Source of the DNA: Bartonella birtlesii IBS 325
GTDB lineage: Bacteria; Pseudomonadota; Alphaproteobacteria; Rhizobiales; Rhizobiaceae
NCBI RefSeq assembly: GCF_000273375.1
Contig: NZ_CM001557.1
Coordinates: 753,625 to 817,624 of the forward strand
DNA: 64,000 nt
Reading direction: 5' to 3'
Every line of letters begins with the position of its first letter. Positions within the stretch are counted from its first letter, which is position 1. The notes below the pieces were generated by a model that saw only the letters and a program-made list of their open reading frames with translations, did no database searches and was not told where the DNA came from. Below, piece after piece: positions 1-10,271 of this stretch. The translations under genes were made by a program, and so were the position numbers.

Positions 1-937
1 GTGCAGCATAGGCTGCGGAACGATCAACTTTTGTCGTATCTTTGCCTGAAAAGGCACCACCACCATGGGGGGCTGCACCTCCATAAGTGTCAACGATAAT
101 TTTGCGTCCTGTTAGTCCCGCATCACTTTGAGGACCACCAATCACAAATTTTCCTGTTGGGTTGATATACCAACGGCATTGATCAGAAATAGGGATATCA
201 TGTAAAGCTTGACGAATATAAGGCTCAACCACTTTACGGACTTTATGAGAATCCCAACTTTCATCTAAATGTTGTGTTGAAAGAACAATGGACGTTACCT
301 CTATAGGCTTTCCATTTTTGTACCGTATTGTTATTTGGCTTTTTGCATCTGGTCCTAATTTAGCAGTTTCTCCTTCTCCTTTATGGCGGGCAGCGGCGAG
401 AAGTTTTAAAATCTTATGGGCATAATAAATCGGTGCAGGCATGAGATCGGGTGTTTCACGGCAAGCATATCCGAACATGATACCCTGATCACCTGCACCT
501 TCTTCCCCATTTCGATCCATAGCATTATCAACACCGCATGCAATGTCTGTTGATTGAGGACGTAAAAGAACATCAATTTTAACAGTTTTCCAATGAAACC
601 CTGCTTGTTCATAACCAATTGCACGAATAGCACGACGCGCTACTGTGCGAAAACGCGCAGGATTAATAAGTGGACGACCAGTTTTATCGTAGATAAATTT
701 TTTATTTTTATCTCTTTTAAAGAGCGTATCAGGAACACGCACTTCACCAGCGATAACAACACGATTCACACTCACAAGAGTTTCACATGCAACCCGTATC
801 AACCATGGATTTGTACCAGTTTTTTGCGCTTCTCTATAGACCATATCAACGATTTCATCGGAAATACGATCACAAATCTTATCAGGATGTCCTTCTGATA
901 CCGACTCACTCGTAAAAAGATAATCTTGACGCGGCAT
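1..937 (-). CDS. metK: S-adenosylmethionine synthetase (partial, C-terminus beyond window)
   Basis: MetK makes S-adenosylmethionine from methionine and ATP in the cytoplasm. The window holds the first 312 codons, read leftward from the ATG at 937; the family is about 385-420 residues, so the last quarter or so lies outside. The N-terminal signature [13 protein letters not shown] (residues 8-20) carries the His and Asp that contact substrate and magnesium. [12 protein letters not shown] lies near residue 147. The glycine-rich [19 protein letters not shown] loop comes at the truncated end. A GGAG lies 5-8 bases upstream of the start. The frame is uninterrupted throughout. It follows an XRE regulator gene on the same strand, the usual Rhizobiales order. 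Confidence 0.97.
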   Translation of the reverse strand, partial: MPRQDYLFTSESVSEGHPDKICDRISDEIVDMVYREAQKTGTNPWLIRVACETLVSVNRVVIAGEVRVPDTLFKRDKNKKFIYDKTGRPLINPARFRTVARRAIRAIGYEQAGFHWKTVKIDVLLRPQSTDIACGVDNAMDRNGEEGAGDQGIMFGYACRETPDLMPAPIYYAHKILKLLAAARHKGEGETAKLGPDAKSQITIRYKNGKPIEVTSIVLSTQHLDESWDSHKVRKVVEPYIRQALHDIPISDQCRWYINPTGKFVIGGPQSDAGLTGRKIIVDTYGGAAPHGGGAFSGKDTTKVDRSAAYAA

Positions 938-996
938 AGGAACTCCTTCAAAAAAGAAAACCAATGGTTTATTAATTATCTGTTAAGGCTGCCCCT

Positions 997-1018
997 ATTT
1001 GCCAACCACATGGCAAAT
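997..1018 (-). promoter_or_regulatory. Perfect 8-bp hairpin in the metK leader
   Basis: ATTTGCCA and TGGCAAAT form a perfect inverted repeat around a six-base loop, 60 bases upstream of the metK start and about 50 bases after the XRE stop codon. It could be a terminator for the XRE gene (no T-run follows), an operator, or part of a metK leader. It does not match a SAM riboswitch class that I can recognise. Confidence 0.35.
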
Positions 1019-1065
1019 CGTCAATACTCAATTTATAAGTTTCACTGAAAGAAAATACGTAATTT

Positions 1066-1475
1066 TTATTTTACAGCTTGTTCTTCTTCAGAAAGTGCTT
1101 TTGCTAAGTCAATGATTTTCCTACGCACTTTAGCATCAGAAATATTTGTAAAAGCACGCATTAATTGGATTCCTTCATTGCTGGAGCAAAAATCTATAAA
1201 ATCATTGTCGCTTTCAGAAAAACCTTCTGCATGTTGTGTCTGCATACCTTTATCGAAAAAATAAGAAACAGGAACATCCATAATTTCCGCAATTGCTTGA
1301 AGACGACTTGCTCCAATACGGTTTGTACCTTTTTCGTATTTTTGAATTTGCTGGAAGGTAACACCTAATTTTTCACCTAGTTTCTCTTGAGTAAGCCCCA
1401 AAATATTACGACGCAAACGAATACGGGTTCCAACATAGATGTCTATAGGATCGGGTTTTTTTTAGTCTCGGCCAT
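1066..1475 (-). CDS. XRE/Cro-CI family transcriptional regulator, frameshifted near its 5' end
   Basis: This is a small helix-turn-helix DNA-binding regulator. The segment LTQEKLGEKLGVTFQQIQKYE is a textbook Cro/CI HTH, followed by GTNRIGASRLQAIAEIMDVP and a short helical C-terminal tail. The open frame as given begins only at a TTG at 1416 (116 codons). The natural ATG at 1475 reads MAETKK and then shifts at a run of eight A (1456-1463). A ninth A gives MAETKKKPDPIDIYVGTRIRLRR, running straight into the HTH and making 136 residues. The gene is therefore probably intact in the cell, or its start has been broken by a one-base loss. It lies between lnt and metK, as in other Rhizobiales. Its targets are unknown. 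Confidence 0.85.
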
Positions 1476-1634
1476 AATGCAACTCTTTAGTTTCCAGCAC
1501 TTTGCTTCTAAACCAACAACAGATTTCTCTAAAGTTGGTTTATCATATAATTAATATAATATGTAACACTTTTTCCCAATATTACCGGCATACACCCAGC
1601 ATACACAATGTAATACCGTATATGGGCATTTGAA

Positions 1635-3227
1635 TCATTTAAGATGTTTTGTAGAACCAAAACTGATACGGCACAATAGCATAAGAATAAATAAGATAAA
1701 AGTAGAGAATATTCTATATTCATTGCTTCCTATGGGGGTAATGGATGATGGAACTGGTGAATCAATAATGCCAATAGCATTTTGCTGGAGAGCTACAATG
1801 ATTCGCCCATAAGAATCAATAACAGCCGATATTCCATTATTGGCTGCTCGTATAAGGGGGATTCCCAGTTCAACAGCACGAAGCTGTGCTTGTTGAAGAT
1901 GTTGATATGGACCAGGCGTTACACCAAACCATGCATCATTTGTAATATTAATGATTGCTTGGGGAGGGGAGCCTTTAAAAGTCATTTCATTAGGAAATAT
2001 TACCTCATAACAAATTAACGGAAGATAAGAAAACCCATTTGGCATCATAACAGTTTTTCGTACGCTTGCAGCGCTATATCCACCAATAGTATCAGCGAGG
2101 GCACGCAATCCAATTTTTTCCAATAAATTTTGATAAGGAAGATATTCACCAAAAGGAACCAAGTGCAGTTTGTCAGAAGTGTCTAAAATATCACCTTTAT
2201 TGTTAATGACTGCAATCGTATTAAAATATTGTGTTTGCTCATTAAGAGGATCATCATTGGCACGTATAGCACCAAGGATAGCCCACTGTCTGGGTTTAAG
2301 AAGAGAGGCAATGTGCATTGCGATAGCAGGTGAGTCATTGAGAATATAGGGAACAGATGCTTCTGGCCATATGATAAAATCAGGTTCTCTATTGTGATCT
2401 GCTGTTGGTATTGCACTTAAATGCATATGAGCTTCAAATATAGCTTCTCGTGTTGTATTATTCAGTTTTATATTTTGCTGTATAGAAGGCTGAATAATGC
2501 GCACCCAATAATGATTTTTTTGATCATCAGTGATGCTCGCTGCAGTATTGAGGCGATAAAGTCCAAAACTACTGTGAATTACTATAAGTGATAAGCAAAG
2601 AAAAAGTGCGGTTTTCTTTTTTTCGTCCGTTAATAGAACAGTAGGTAAACTATAGACTAAAACAGCAAGAATATTCATTCCATAAAGCCCCACGATTGCA
2701 TCTAATTGCATGAATATAGGGGTGGGCATAGCTGTATAACCAAGGGCATTCCATGGAAAGCCCGTAAATAGGATAGCGCGCAACCATTCTGCCAGTCCCA
2801 GCGCAAAAGCCAAAACAAAAAAACGTGCTATTCCTTTTGTCCATAAAAAACCGACAATGAAACCAGCAAAAAACCAATAAAGGGAAAGATAGAGGGGAGG
2901 ACCCAAAATGGCAAATGGCACTGCCCAGCCAAAAGTAACTGGATCCGTCAACAAAGCATTGCACAACCACCAAAGGCTGCAAATAAAATAGCTGAAGCCA
3001 AAGATTCCACAACTTAGAGCATAGGTTAGAAAGCGCTTTTTATTGTTTTGGATAGTATAGATTGAGTCAAGTAAAACAATAAAGATAGGAAAAGTTAAAA
3101 AACACAGAGGTGTCAAATAAAAAGGTGGAAGCGCAAAAGACGTAAGTGCACCACATAAAAATATCCACGCTTGCCGTTTCCAACCGGTAAGAGAAGATAA
3201 GAAAACTATGAAACTACCTAAAAGCAT
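1635..3227 (-). CDS. lnt: Apolipoprotein N-acyltransferase
   Basis: Lnt adds the third acyl chain to the N-terminal cysteine of lipoproteins in the inner membrane. The N-terminal half is a series of hydrophobic membrane helices. The C-terminal half is a nitrilase-like domain. The catalytic triad is visible as the Glu in IIWPEASVPY, the Lys in TSDKLHLVPFGEYLPY and the Cys in LICYEVIFP. A final hydrophobic helix follows. I chose the ATG at 3227 because it gives the usual 14 or so residues before the conserved GW(K/R)R; in-frame ATGs at 3251 and 3269 are also possible and would overlap the end of corC. The product is 530 residues from this start, a normal length. It sits in the minus-strand run ybeY-corC-lnt. 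Confidence 0.93.
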   Translation of the reverse strand: MLLGSFIVFLSSLTGWKRQAWIFLCGALTSFALPPFYLTPLCFLTFPIFIVLLDSIYTIQNNKKRFLTYALSCGIFGFSYFICSLWWLCNALLTDPVTFGWAVPFAILGPPLYLSLYWFFAGFIVGFLWTKGIARFFVLAFALGLAEWLRAILFTGFPWNALGYTAMPTPIFMQLDAIVGLYGMNILAVLVYSLPTVLLTDEKKKTALFLCLSLIVIHSSFGLYRLNTAASITDDQKNHYWVRIIQPSIQQNIKLNNTTREAIFEAHMHLSAIPTADHNREPDFIIWPEASVPYILNDSPAIAMHIASLLKPRQWAILGAIRANDDPLNEQTQYFNTIAVINNKGDILDTSDKLHLVPFGEYLPYQNLLEKIGLRALADTIGGYSAASVRKTVMMPNGFSYLPLICYEVIFPNEMTFKGSPPQAIINITNDAWFGVTPGPYQHLQQAQLRAVELGIPLIRAANNGISAVIDSYGRIIVALQQNAIGIIDSPVPSSITPIGSNEYRIFSTFILFILMLLCRISFGSTKHLK

Positions 3228-3231
3228 TTGA

Positions 3232-4251
3232 CTATTTTTTAGAAAGAGCATTTTTTTCAAAATTCTCATTTTCTGGGATGCGAAAAATGCGCAATCGCTT
3301 AATCCGGCGTTTATCAGCTTCTAAAATACGAAATTGATAACCAGGAACTGCTTCAATAACTTCACCTTTTGCAGGAATGCGATCAAGAATGGAAACAATC
3401 AAACCACCAATGGTATCAACTTCATCACCATATTCGCCGACGATAAAATCAGGACCGAGAGCTTTTTCCACATCTTCTAGTTCAGTTTTTGCGTCAACAA
3501 GCCATCTATTATTAGGTTCGCGCACGATAGCATTGTCAATATGATCATGTTCATCTTCGATATCACCAACGACTAATTCGACGATATCTTCCATAGAAAC
3601 TAAACCGTCTGTGCCACCATGTTCATCAATAACCAAAGCCATCTGTGTTCGTGTGGTTTGCATACGTGTGAGTAATTTGCTTGCCAGCATGGAACTAGGG
3701 ACAAAGAGAACAGCACGAATCAAATCCAATTCACCTATTGGAGTGTGTAAATGCGTATGGTTTAATTGAAGAAAATCAGATTTCTGCTCTGTTTGGGGTG
3801 AGTTGATAATAAAACGAGTTATATAATTAAGGATATCGCGGATATGGATCATTCCCCGTGGATCATCTAAAGTTTCAGCATAAACAGGTACGCGAGAATG
3901 GCCAATTTTTGCAAAACATTTAAGAGCTTCCCCAAGGGAAGTGTTTATTTCCAATGCTTCGATTTCAGAGCGTGGAATCATAACATCATCAACTCGTGCT
4001 TCACGCAGACGTAAGATATTATGTAGCATAGTACGTTCTTCAGGTGAGAAGAGGGTTGTGTCTTTTTCATTGTTAGCGGTGAGCGCAACGGTAAGGTCAT
4101 CACGCAATGACGTATAATTGCGTCCACGTAAAAACGAAAACAAATGATTTATCAGGGAGTATTTTTCCGTGTGATTTGCTTGTTGTGAGGAGTGTTCTTC
4201 AATATGAGAAGATATTTGGCGGTTATTTGGTGCATTTATTTTATTTGCCAT
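3232..4251 (-). CDS. corC: CorC/HlyC family CBS-domain protein (TlyC-like)
   Basis: This is a cytoplasmic or membrane-associated protein of the CorC/hemolysin-C family, often linked to magnesium or cobalt efflux; its exact function is not established. Two CBS motifs are seen, one around MIPRSEIEAL and HSRVPVYAETLDDPRG, the second around TQMALVIDEHGGTDGLVSMEDI. A C-terminal CorC_HlyC domain (WLVDAKTELEDVEKALG to FRILEADKRRIKRLRI) follows. There are no transmembrane helices, so this is the soluble CorC type rather than a DUF21 protein. The start MANKINAP at 4251 is preferred to an in-frame ATG 36 bases upstream. It is followed within a few bases by lnt and preceded by ybeY, a conserved Rhizobiales order. 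Confidence 0.92.
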   Translation of the reverse strand: MANKINAPNNRQISSHIEEHSSQQANHTEKYSLINHLFSFLRGRNYTSLRDDLTVALTANNEKDTTLFSPEERTMLHNILRLREARVDDVMIPRSEIEALEINTSLGEALKCFAKIGHSRVPVYAETLDDPRGMIHIRDILNYITRFIINSPQTEQKSDFLQLNHTHLHTPIGELDLIRAVLFVPSSMLASKLLTRMQTTRTQMALVIDEHGGTDGLVSMEDIVELVVGDIEDEHDHIDNAIVREPNNRWLVDAKTELEDVEKALGPDFIVGEYGDEVDTIGGLIVSILDRIPAKGEVIEAVPGYQFRILEADKRRIKRLRIFRIPENENFEKNALSKK

Positions 4252-4344
4252 GATTTTGAAATCTTCAAACTTTCTTTTTAGAGGCATAAGAGATTTTAAA
4301 TTGTATGATGGTGATATTAATTTTAAAAGTTAATTTTTCTCATT

Positions 4345-4818
4345 TTAAAATTCACTATAGGGATCCTTTATGGAAAACTTTTGAAGAATTTCCTTTTCAA
4401 GTTTTTCCATTTGGTGCGCTTCATCATCTGTTTCATGATTATAACCAAGAAGGTGAAGAACACCATGAACAATCATATGCGTCAAATGATCCTGAAATAA
4501 TTTTCCTTCTGTCGATGCTTCAAGTAAAACCGTTTCTCGCGCAATAATAATATCACCGAGCATAGGTCCTGGTGTTTGTCCAACTTTAAGTGGAAAAGCA
4601 GGAAAGGACAATACATTGGTTGGTTTATTTTTACCACGCCATTGCGCATTGATCTGCGCCATATATTTATCATCTGTAAAAAGCAGACTAATTTCACTTA
4701 CAATATTTTCTAATGAAAGGTGATGCATTGTCGTTGTTAATGCTTTTTCAGCGATATCATAAAGCATTTGTTCATCATCCCATCCAGAGCTCTCAATAGT
4801 TATATCAATAGTAATCAT
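4345..4818 (-). CDS. ybeY: Endoribonuclease YbeY, 16S rRNA maturation factor
   Basis: YbeY is a zinc-dependent single-strand RNase involved in 16S rRNA 3'-end maturation and ribosome quality control. The 157-residue protein has the family zinc-binding signature [11 protein letters not shown] at about residues 115-127, where three His coordinate the metal. The upstream [11 protein letters not shown] segment is also diagnostic. It lies one base downstream of phoH, so the two are certainly co-transcribed. ybeY and phoH are neighbours in most Proteobacteria. Confidence 0.95.
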   Translation of the reverse strand: MITIDITIESSGWDDEQMLYDIAEKALTTTMHHLSLENIVSEISLLFTDDKYMAQINAQWRGKNKPTNVLSFPAFPLKVGQTPGPMLGDIIIARETVLLEASTEGKLFQDHLTHMIVHGVLHLLGYNHETDDEAHQMEKLEKEILQKFSIKDPYSEF

Positions 4819-4819
4819 G

Positions 4820-5941
4820 CTAAATTGAATTCACTGTTTTCGACGAACTATTTGAAGAAGACATTTCTTTAATTTGTATAGCAGAATCATGATCATAAGC
4901 ACGGACGATAGCGGCTACAAGGGGATGGCGTACAACATCTTTTTCATCAAAACGAATAATCGCAATATTTTCTATATGTGAAAGAATGCGTATTGCTTCG
5001 ATTAAACCTGATTTTTGTCCAGTAGGCAAATCAATTTGACTTACATCACCGGTTACGATCATACGTGTTCCTTCCCCAAGTCGTGTGAGGAACATTTTCA
5101 TTTGCATAGGTGTGGTATTTTGTGCCTCATCAAGAATGACAGCTGCATGGGCAAGTGTTCGTCCGCGCATGAAAGCAAGAGGGGCAATTTCTATGACGCC
5201 AGAAGTTAAAATGCGCTCGACTTTTTCAACGGGGATCATATCATAAAGGGCGTCATAAAGTGGACGTAAATACGGATCGACTTTTTCTTTAAGATCTCCG
5301 GGAAGAAAGCCAAGGTGCTCTCCAGCTTCAACGGCGGGACGTGACAGGACAATTCGTTCAATGATACCACGCTCTAAAAGCATTGTAGCATGAGCAACAG
5401 CAAGATATGTTTTGCCTGTTCCTGCAGGTCCTACACCAAAAACAAGTTCATTACTCTCCATTGCACGTATGTAAGCATCTTGTGTTGAGGATCTCGCATG
5501 GATTATTTTTTTATGGGTATGTAATTGTGCGGGGATATGTTTTTTTGCAGGTTGTATCGTTGTGAGGGTTTCTTGCTGTTCTTGTAGTAAATTTGCCATG
5601 GCAATTGCTCCTTCTATATCTGATAAAGTGAGCTCTTGGTGTATTTTGGCGGATTCATAAAGCTGTTGCAATACATATTGTGCCTGTTTTATAGCAGCAA
5701 TATTCCCACGGATTAAGATCTCATTACCGCGCGGATGAATGCTAAGTTCGAGTTTTTGTTCGATATAGATAAGATTTTCATCAAGTTTACCAAAAACTGC
5801 CTTCGCATATTTATTGTTTTCAAAGATAAGAACAACTTGATGCGCATCTGATGTTCTTGCTTTTCCCAAGATACCAGTATTTTCAGGGTAAGCATTTGCT
5901 TTTTCTCTAATGCGCTTTACTTTTTCGGTTGAAGCTTTCAA
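4820..5941 (-). CDS. phoH: PhoH-like ATPase
   Basis: This is a cytoplasmic P-loop ATPase of the PhoH/PhoL family, thought to work with YbeY in RNA metabolism. A KH-like N-terminal region (residues 30-110) precedes the ATPase domain with Walker [11 protein letters not shown] (about residue 170) and Walker B VILDEAQN. The start is a TTG at 5941 with GGAGAATAGG immediately upstream; I see no better ATG. At 373 residues it is slightly longer than the E. coli protein, as is normal for Rhizobiales. It heads the phoH-ybeY-corC-lnt cluster. About 160 bases of non-coding sequence separate it from miaB. Confidence 0.94.
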   Translation of the reverse strand: MKASTEKVKRIREKANAYPENTGILGKARTSDAHQVVLIFENNKYAKAVFGKLDENLIYIEQKLELSIHPRGNEILIRGNIAAIKQAQYVLQQLYESAKIHQELTLSDIEGAIAMANLLQEQQETLTTIQPAKKHIPAQLHTHKKIIHARSSTQDAYIRAMESNELVFGVGPAGTGKTYLAVAHATMLLERGIIERIVLSRPAVEAGEHLGFLPGDLKEKVDPYLRPLYDALYDMIPVEKVERILTSGVIEIAPLAFMRGRTLAHAAVILDEAQNTTPMQMKMFLTRLGEGTRMIVTGDVSQIDLPTGQKSGLIEAIRILSHIENIAIIRFDEKDVVRHPLVAAIVRAYDHDSAIQIKEMSSSNSSSKTVNSI

Positions 5942-6103
5942 CCTATTCTCCCATATCTATATAAATTTGTATACTTTCTTTAACGAATTTTATAAAAGGT
6001 ATTTTATCTTTCATAGAATATAAGGTTTAGATGTAATCATTTTCTTCAAAAATAAAAGAGCTTCCTAAAATCTTTGTGGTAAATTAGGACATTCCAGACA
6101 TGT

Positions 6104-7480
6104 TTATACATTTGGTATCTCACCGACAAAACTATTTGAACTCACATTTTTAATATGTGTTGTTACCACAGAGCCCATAGAGGCTTGTGTCTCTACAACA
6201 ACAGGTAAAAGCCAAGGTGAACGACCTACCATTTGTCCTGAGTGACGTCCAGCTTTTTCAATCAGAACATCGGTTGTTTGACCAATTTTAGAACGCAAAA
6301 ATGCATCTTGCTGCTCAAGAAGGAGAACCTGCAAATGCTGGAGTCGAGCATCCTTTACAGCTTCATCAACATGATTTTTCATTGTTGCACCAACTGTTCC
6401 AGGACGAGGTGAATACTTGAAAGAATAGGCTGAACTGTATTGCACTTGTTTAATAAGTTTAATGGTTTCTTCAAAGTCTTCATCTGTTTCTCCTGGAAAT
6501 CCTACGATAAAATCGCCTGAAAAAGCAATATCAGGTCGTGCGGTCCGAATTTTTTCGATAAGCTGAAGATAATGAATGCTTTTATGTTGGCGATTCATTG
6601 CTTTTAAGATGCGATCGGAACCTGATTGGACAGGGAGATGCAGGTAAGGCATCAATATGTCAAGATCTCGATGTGCGGCAATAAGGCTGTCATCCATATC
6701 TCGTGGGTGGCTGGTTGTATAACGTAGACGCTTTAAACCATCCAGTTTGGCGAGATGATAGAGAAGATCACCAAGACGCCAAGTTTTTCCATGAGCACTT
6801 TGTCCATGCCAACCATTTACATTTTGTCCAAGGAGCGTAATTTCTTTGACACCAGCTTCAATGAGTTGGCGTGCTTCTTCAGTAATTTGTTCAACAGGTC
6901 GTGATATTTCAGCACCTCGTGTGTAGGGAACAACACAAAAAGTACAAAATTTGTCACAGCCTTCTTGCACTGTTAAAAATGCACTAACACCTCGTTTTCT
7001 TACAGCACGTTTATTGTGAGGCGGCAAATGAGCAAATTTATCTTCGACAGCGTAGTCTGTTTCGATAACTTTTTTGCCTTGTTTGGCCTTTTCTAACAAG
7101 TCTGGTAAACGGTGATACATTTGCGGACCAATAACGAGATCCACGGTTGGAGCACGGCGCAAGATTTCACTGCCCTCGGCTTGTGCAACACAACCAGTCA
7201 CACCAACCATCAGAGGCTTGTCAGGTGCCCGTTCTTGACGCAGCACGCGCAAACGACCGAGGTCAGAATAGAGTTTTTCTGCTGCTTTTTCACGAATATG
7301 GCAGGTATTAACAAGAATCAAGTCAGCATCATTTGGTGTTTGTGTAGTAACATAACCTTGTGAACTGAGACTATCAGTCATCCGTTGGCTGTCATAAACA
7401 TTCATTTGACACCCATAGGTTTTGATAAAAACCTTTTTAGGAGCAACAGGGGACTTATTTTTAGAATTTACTTTATTCAT
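6104..7480 (-). CDS. miaB: tRNA-2-methylthio-N6-dimethylallyladenosine synthase
   Basis: MiaB is a radical-SAM enzyme that adds a methylthio group to i6A37 in tRNAs reading UNN codons. The N-terminal UPF0004 domain has its three cluster cysteines in [27 protein letters not shown] and [11 protein letters not shown]. The radical-SAM motif is CDKFCTFC near residue 178. A C-terminal TRAM domain ([20 protein letters not shown]) binds tRNA. Length 458 residues, normal. It is flanked by phoH downstream and the RimI-like acetyltransferase upstream. Confidence 0.97.
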   Translation of the reverse strand: MNKVNSKNKSPVAPKKVFIKTYGCQMNVYDSQRMTDSLSSQGYVTTQTPNDADLILVNTCHIREKAAEKLYSDLGRLRVLRQERAPDKPLMVGVTGCVAQAEGSEILRRAPTVDLVIGPQMYHRLPDLLEKAKQGKKVIETDYAVEDKFAHLPPHNKRAVRKRGVSAFLTVQEGCDKFCTFCVVPYTRGAEISRPVEQITEEARQLIEAGVKEITLLGQNVNGWHGQSAHGKTWRLGDLLYHLAKLDGLKRLRYTTSHPRDMDDSLIAAHRDLDILMPYLHLPVQSGSDRILKAMNRQHKSIHYLQLIEKIRTARPDIAFSGDFIVGFPGETDEDFEETIKLIKQVQYSSAYSFKYSPRPGTVGATMKNHVDEAVKDARLQHLQVLLLEQQDAFLRSKIGQTTDVLIEKAGRHSGQMVGRSPWLLPVVVETQASMGSVVTTHIKNVSSNSFVGEIPNV

Positions 7481-7511
7481 AACGCATGTCTAAATGTTTT
7501 TTACGCAAATC

Positions 7512-8006
7512 TCAATCTGTTGTTTGCTTAAAAGTTTTTTGCATAACAATTGCATCTATGCGACTGTTTTTTGATGGGTAATAAGCAGGGCGTTTAGCAA
7601 TTTTTTGAAATTGGAAACGCTGATAAAGATTCAAGGCAGAAAGATTCGTCTCTTCTACTTCTAGGAAAAGTTTTATAGCACGTTCATGGCGAAGATGGCG
7701 TAGTGTACTATCGATAAGCAAAGTGCCAATTCCTTGTCGACGAAAATGAGGATGAACGGCAATTGTGATGATTTCTGCTTCATCAAGAATGAGTCGGCAG
7801 AGGCAAAATCCTACGATTTGATCTGGTTGACCAATGAGAGAGGCTTTGTATCCAAAGATAGAGTGATCTATTAAGAAATTATCAAAGGCTCGTTTTTCCC
7901 AAGCAGGAACAAAACAGTACTGGTGAATTTTATGAAAGGAAGCACTATCATTAGCTTGTAGCGGAGCAATATAAAAATATTTTTTTATCAATGAAAACTC
8001 GGACAT
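7512..8006 (-). CDS. rimI: GNAT-family N-acetyltransferase, RimI-type
   Basis: This is a 164-residue GNAT protein. The acetyl-CoA-binding motif A is seen as IAVHPHFRRQGIGTLLIDSTLRH, followed by LFLEVEETNLSALNLYQRFQF, the usual motif B. Its start codon overlaps the last base of the tsaB stop (TAATG), so the two are translated together. A tsaB-rimI pair is the standard arrangement, and in E. coli RimI acetylates ribosomal protein S18; the substrate here is inferred from that context only. Confidence 0.88.
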   Translation of the reverse strand: MSEFSLIKKYFYIAPLQANDSASFHKIHQYCFVPAWEKRAFDNFLIDHSIFGYKASLIGQPDQIVGFCLCRLILDEAEIITIAVHPHFRRQGIGTLLIDSTLRHLRHERAIKLFLEVEETNLSALNLYQRFQFQKIAKRPAYYPSKNSRIDAIVMQKTFKQTTD

Positions 8007-8698
8007 TATTTTTTTCGTGGTAAAGCAAAACCAGTTTGTTGTTTTACGTCAGCATTGCGTAAATAGAGTGGGCAGGGTGGATTTTGTGGTTGTTTGTTTG
8101 CAGCAAGATGGGCATAGCTTACAATATCAGCTGCTTCGTAGAGAATTGGGTCTCGTACGATTTTTCTGTTTACCTTATTGTTTTTAATGTACAGTGCAAT
8201 AATATCAGCTGCTGGACCAGTTAGTCTCGTTGGCTGGGGTAAATCTTCGATGATATTTTCAATTGTTTTTAATCCAGGTAGTCCTAAAGGTGTGAGATCT
8301 TCATTGAAGTTTTGATGATAGAACATATTTCTTCCGGCTTCAATGACAACGGTGGTTGCTATTGCTGATGCAGTATTTTTGTTAGTTATTGCTTGTGCTG
8401 CCAGTGCCTCAAGTGCGCTTACTCCAACAGCTGGTATTTCTAGCGCTAATGCTAAAGCTCTTGCTGTTGAAACACCGACACGCACACCAGTAAACGATCC
8501 AGGTCCAATATTAACAGCAATACGATCAACTTGATCAAGAGTAATATTAGTTTGGTCAGTTATTTGTGCAATGTATCCAATGAGTTTTTCGGCATGCCCT
8601 TTACTCATGCGTTCGCTGATATGTGCAATGACAGATTTATGACGAATGAGCGCAACGGCACAATAAATTGAAGCAGTATCTATGGCAAGTATAAGCAT
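8006..8698 (-). CDS. tsaB: tRNA threonylcarbamoyladenosine biosynthesis protein TsaB
   Basis: TsaB (YeaZ) partners TsaD in making the t6A37 modification of ANN-decoding tRNAs. The protein (230 residues) begins MLILAIDTASIYCAVAL, the ASKHA-fold phosphate loop, and has the family signature VNIGPGSFTGVRVGVSTARALA at about residues 63-85. Length is typical. It is the first gene of the minus-strand run tsaB-rimI-miaB; a long AT-rich gap lies upstream. Confidence 0.95.
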   Translation of the reverse strand: MLILAIDTASIYCAVALIRHKSVIAHISERMSKGHAEKLIGYIAQITDQTNITLDQVDRIAVNIGPGSFTGVRVGVSTARALALALEIPAVGVSALEALAAQAITNKNTASAIATTVVIEAGRNMFYHQNFNEDLTPLGLPGLKTIENIIEDLPQPTRLTGPAADIIALYIKNNKVNRKIVRDPILYEAADIVSYAHLAANKQPQNPPCPLYLRNADVKQQTGFALPRKK

Positions 8699-9175
8699 AA
8701 AAATATTTTAGTTGGATAATATGATAAAAAAATCTGCTGTGTTTTCTAGTTTTTTATTGGATACATTGAGCGTTAATTGAATCCTTATTATATCCTGTTA
8801 CAACACATAGTAAGTAAAAACAATCCGAAAGGGAAAAATTATGAAATCACATTTATTTTTCCCAAATAAGAGCATATTCTATAAGCTTTTTGTAAAAACT
8901 TGATTTTTGTTAAAGCAGCAAAAAATAAAAAACAGCATTTTTTTGCTGAATTATGCATTTTTGTACCATACTTGCTTGCAAGTAATTATATACTGAAAAG
9001 CAGTTGGATGAGAAATTTAACGCTTGCTATTACTATTAACATCAAAGCGCATTCGTTCTTTTATATAAAATAATAAAAATAGTTTTATAATGAAGACTAT
9101 TTCAGTGCCCATAAACACCTTTAGAAGTGTTTACAAACTTTGCTGAAAAAAGAAAAAGTATTTTAATGTGTTATT
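8699..9175. other. Intergenic, no gene recognised
   Basis: AT-rich spacer between tsaB and the YeiH-type gene. It contains no ORF with a ribosome-binding site beyond a 20-codon one at 8841. A weak inverted repeat AAACAC/GTGTTT lies at 9113-9132, downstream of the exporter gene, and may act as its terminator. Confidence 0.5.
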
Positions 9176-10204
9176 TCAAAAAGTTATATGATTCATACCA
9201 CTCAATTGTATCATGATAAGGCTACAAATGCCAAGGATAAGTATGGAGCAAGTCGAGGCCAAAACGACACGCCATCCTGCTTTTTTTAACGAGTGGATAT
9301 CAACGCCTAATCCTAATGCAGCCATTGAAATAACGGTCAACAACTGAGCGATAAGTTTGATGGGATTAATAGTTTTTTCAGGGATAAGACCACTTGAGCG
9401 AACAAGCATCATGATAATAAAACCAATAATAAACCATGGGACGAGGGTGTGTAGACGTAAGCGTGTTTGTGCTGATCGATTATAGATGATTGACAAAGCG
9501 AAAATAAGAGGTCCTAACATTAAAACCCGCACCAGTTTAACAACGGTTGCAATTTGAACACTTACAAAAGAGACAGATGCTGTTGCTGCTAAAACCTGTG
9601 GTACAGCATAAACAACCATGCCGGCCAGTACACCGTATTGGCTAAATGACAAATTCAGAAGTGGATGTAAAAAGGGTAGAAATAAAATAATAAGAATCCC
9701 TAAAAGAGCAGTGAAAGCAATTGACGCAGCTACATCGTCATGTTTTGCTTTAATGACAGGTGCAACGGCAACAATGGCTGAATTGCCACAAATAGCATTT
9801 CCACAAGCGACTAGCATTGCTAAATGTGTAGAAAGCCCGAAGAGTCGGCTGATGGAGAAACTGAGGATAATTGTTACAAATATAACGAATATGATGCTAG
9901 CAAGTAAATTCCAACCCGCGGAAAGAACTGTGTTAATGCTAATGCTTGCTCCTAAAAGAACAATAGCAATTTCGAGAAGTGTTTTTGCACAAAAGGTGAT
10001 ACCTTTTTGAAAATATGTTGGCAAATTAAAACAACTACGAGCAATAGATCCCAAAAGAATTGCCAAAACAAGGCTTTCAAGCCACGCTTCTGCGAAAAGC
10101 TGTTTTTCTATAATTTCTAAGCCATAAGCTAAGGCTGATATGAGTAAACATACTAGAATACCAGGAGCAAAGTTGTTTAAAAGTGAGAGATTTTTCTTTA
10201 TCAT
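9176..10204 (-). CDS. YeiH family putative sulfate exporter (UPF0324)
   Basis: This is an inner-membrane protein of 342 residues with about ten hydrophobic segments. The family-typical stretch GNAICGNSAIVAVAPVIKAKHDDVAASIAF occurs in the middle, with IVLLGASISIN before it and LGLGVDIHSLKKAGWR near the C-terminus. Members of UPF0324/YeiH are annotated as putative sulfate exporters; substrate has rarely been tested. A LysR regulator that often accompanies it is not present here. It stands alone on the minus strand between long spacers. Confidence 0.85.
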   Translation of the reverse strand: MIKKNLSLLNNFAPGILVCLLISALAYGLEIIEKQLFAEAWLESLVLAILLGSIARSCFNLPTYFQKGITFCAKTLLEIAIVLLGASISINTVLSAGWNLLASIIFVIFVTIILSFSISRLFGLSTHLAMLVACGNAICGNSAIVAVAPVIKAKHDDVAASIAFTALLGILIILFLPFLHPLLNLSFSQYGVLAGMVVYAVPQVLAATASVSFVSVQIATVVKLVRVLMLGPLIFALSIIYNRSAQTRLRLHTLVPWFIIGFIIMMLVRSSGLIPEKTINPIKLIAQLLTVISMAALGLGVDIHSLKKAGWRVVLASTCSILILGICSLIMIQLSGMNHITF

Positions 10205-10271
10205 TTTAATATTGCCCCCTAAAAAGAAATGGTAGTGAATAAAGACAGAGAACAGGTAAAAGAGAAAAATT

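Noticed and set aside
938..1065. SAM riboswitch upstream of metK
   Set aside because: Only a simple hairpin is visible; none of the conserved core of the SAM-I, SAM-II or SAM/SAH types could be matched.
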